The position numbers and the translations under genes are program-made. Shown piece by piece: positions 5,013-5,230 of a stretch of DNA of 5,230 nucleotides (the first letter of the stretch is position 1; the number at the start of each line of letters is the position of its first letter). The DNA comes from Candidatus Rifleibacteriota bacterium. Its GTDB lineage: Bacteria > Riflebacteria > Ozemobacteria > Ozemobacterales > Ozemobacteraceae. The DNA is taken from assembly GCA_029560455.1 (NCBI GenBank), contig JAKQKW010000129.1:1-5230 (forward strand), in the 5' to 3' direction. The notes beneath the pieces were generated by a model. The model did not search any database and was not told the DNA's origin. It saw nothing but the letters and a program-made list of their open reading frames with translations.

Positions 5013-5230
5013 CTCTAATTGCCAGTCAATTTCTGAGACCAAGCTAAGCAAACACCACTTGCAATGGCACACAGGTAAACAAAACAGCTCCATGATATCA
5101 GACAAACCATACAACGAAAACAATCATGGGCTCAAGAACAATCTTTAGCTCGCGTCATATTGTCGTATTGTTTGGTATTTGGCCTTGTATTTGTCCGATT
5201 TGTATTTGATTTTTGTTTATTTCGTCGAAC
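5013..5230. other. Upstream flank of the metallophosphoesterase gene; no gene seen
   Basis: This stretch has no convincing coding sequence on either strand and no clear promoter. The distal part is rich in T and G on the plus strand and contains three GTATTTG copies (5175-5181, 5187-5193, 5202-5208) with TATTGT repeats just before them (5158-5170). These may be simple-sequence drift. Confidence 0.4.

Noticed and set aside
5158..5208. GTATTTG and TATTGT short repeats as a possible CRISPR or iteron array
   Set aside because: Repeat units are only 6-7 bases with irregular spacing (12 and 15 bases) in a T-rich stretch, much too short for CRISPR and plausibly low-complexity drift.

Overview
The window is almost entirely one IS21-like transposable element of about 4.24 kb (1-4238). 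It has inserted into the 3' end of a minus-strand metallophosphoesterase gene (4214-4999). The last 231 bases (5000-5230) are that gene's upstream flank. The organism cannot be named. A diderm bacterium is plausible because the interrupted gene resembles the LpxH/YbbF group of phosphohydrolases, but this is inference. The element's genes are visibly richer in G+C than the A/T-rich metallophosphoesterase and its upstream DNA, which fits a recently arrived element.

Layout. Bases 1-252 are the left end. It holds three copies of a 22-bp unit (CACCG-N8-CTGACCCAC) and, further in, two adjacent stem-loops just ahead of the first gene. Four same-strand genes follow, all tightly packed: a Cys4 zinc-finger-like basic protein (253-792), a ParB-like protein (771-1658), the DDE transposase IstA (1661-3253) and the AAA+ helper ATPase IstB (3183-3995). 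A strong 16-bp-stem terminator (4023-4066) closes the operon. The right end (4188-4238) carries an inverted terminal unit matching the left end and a degenerate inner copy at the same 23-bp spacing.

Working together. IstA should bind the end repeats and carry out strand transfer, and IstB should choose and prepare the target. The first two genes are not part of a minimal IS21 element, which has only istA and istB. Their tight coupling to istA suggests they belong to the transposition or regulation machinery.

The most interesting signal is a repeated DNA motif in the 3' part of the first gene (580-600, 661-681, 740-761). Two copies are in the same reading frame and encode IVKMDEL. The third keeps the DNA sequence but is read in a different frame. 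That points to selection on DNA, so these could be binding sites for the ParB-like or zinc-finger protein encoded beside them.

The insertion replaces the metallophosphoesterase C-terminus with seven element-encoded residues and a stop codon taken from the terminal repeat. Comparing the two ends suggests the true left terminus lies about 2 bases before position 1, so the target duplication and the missing 3' part of the gene are outside this window.
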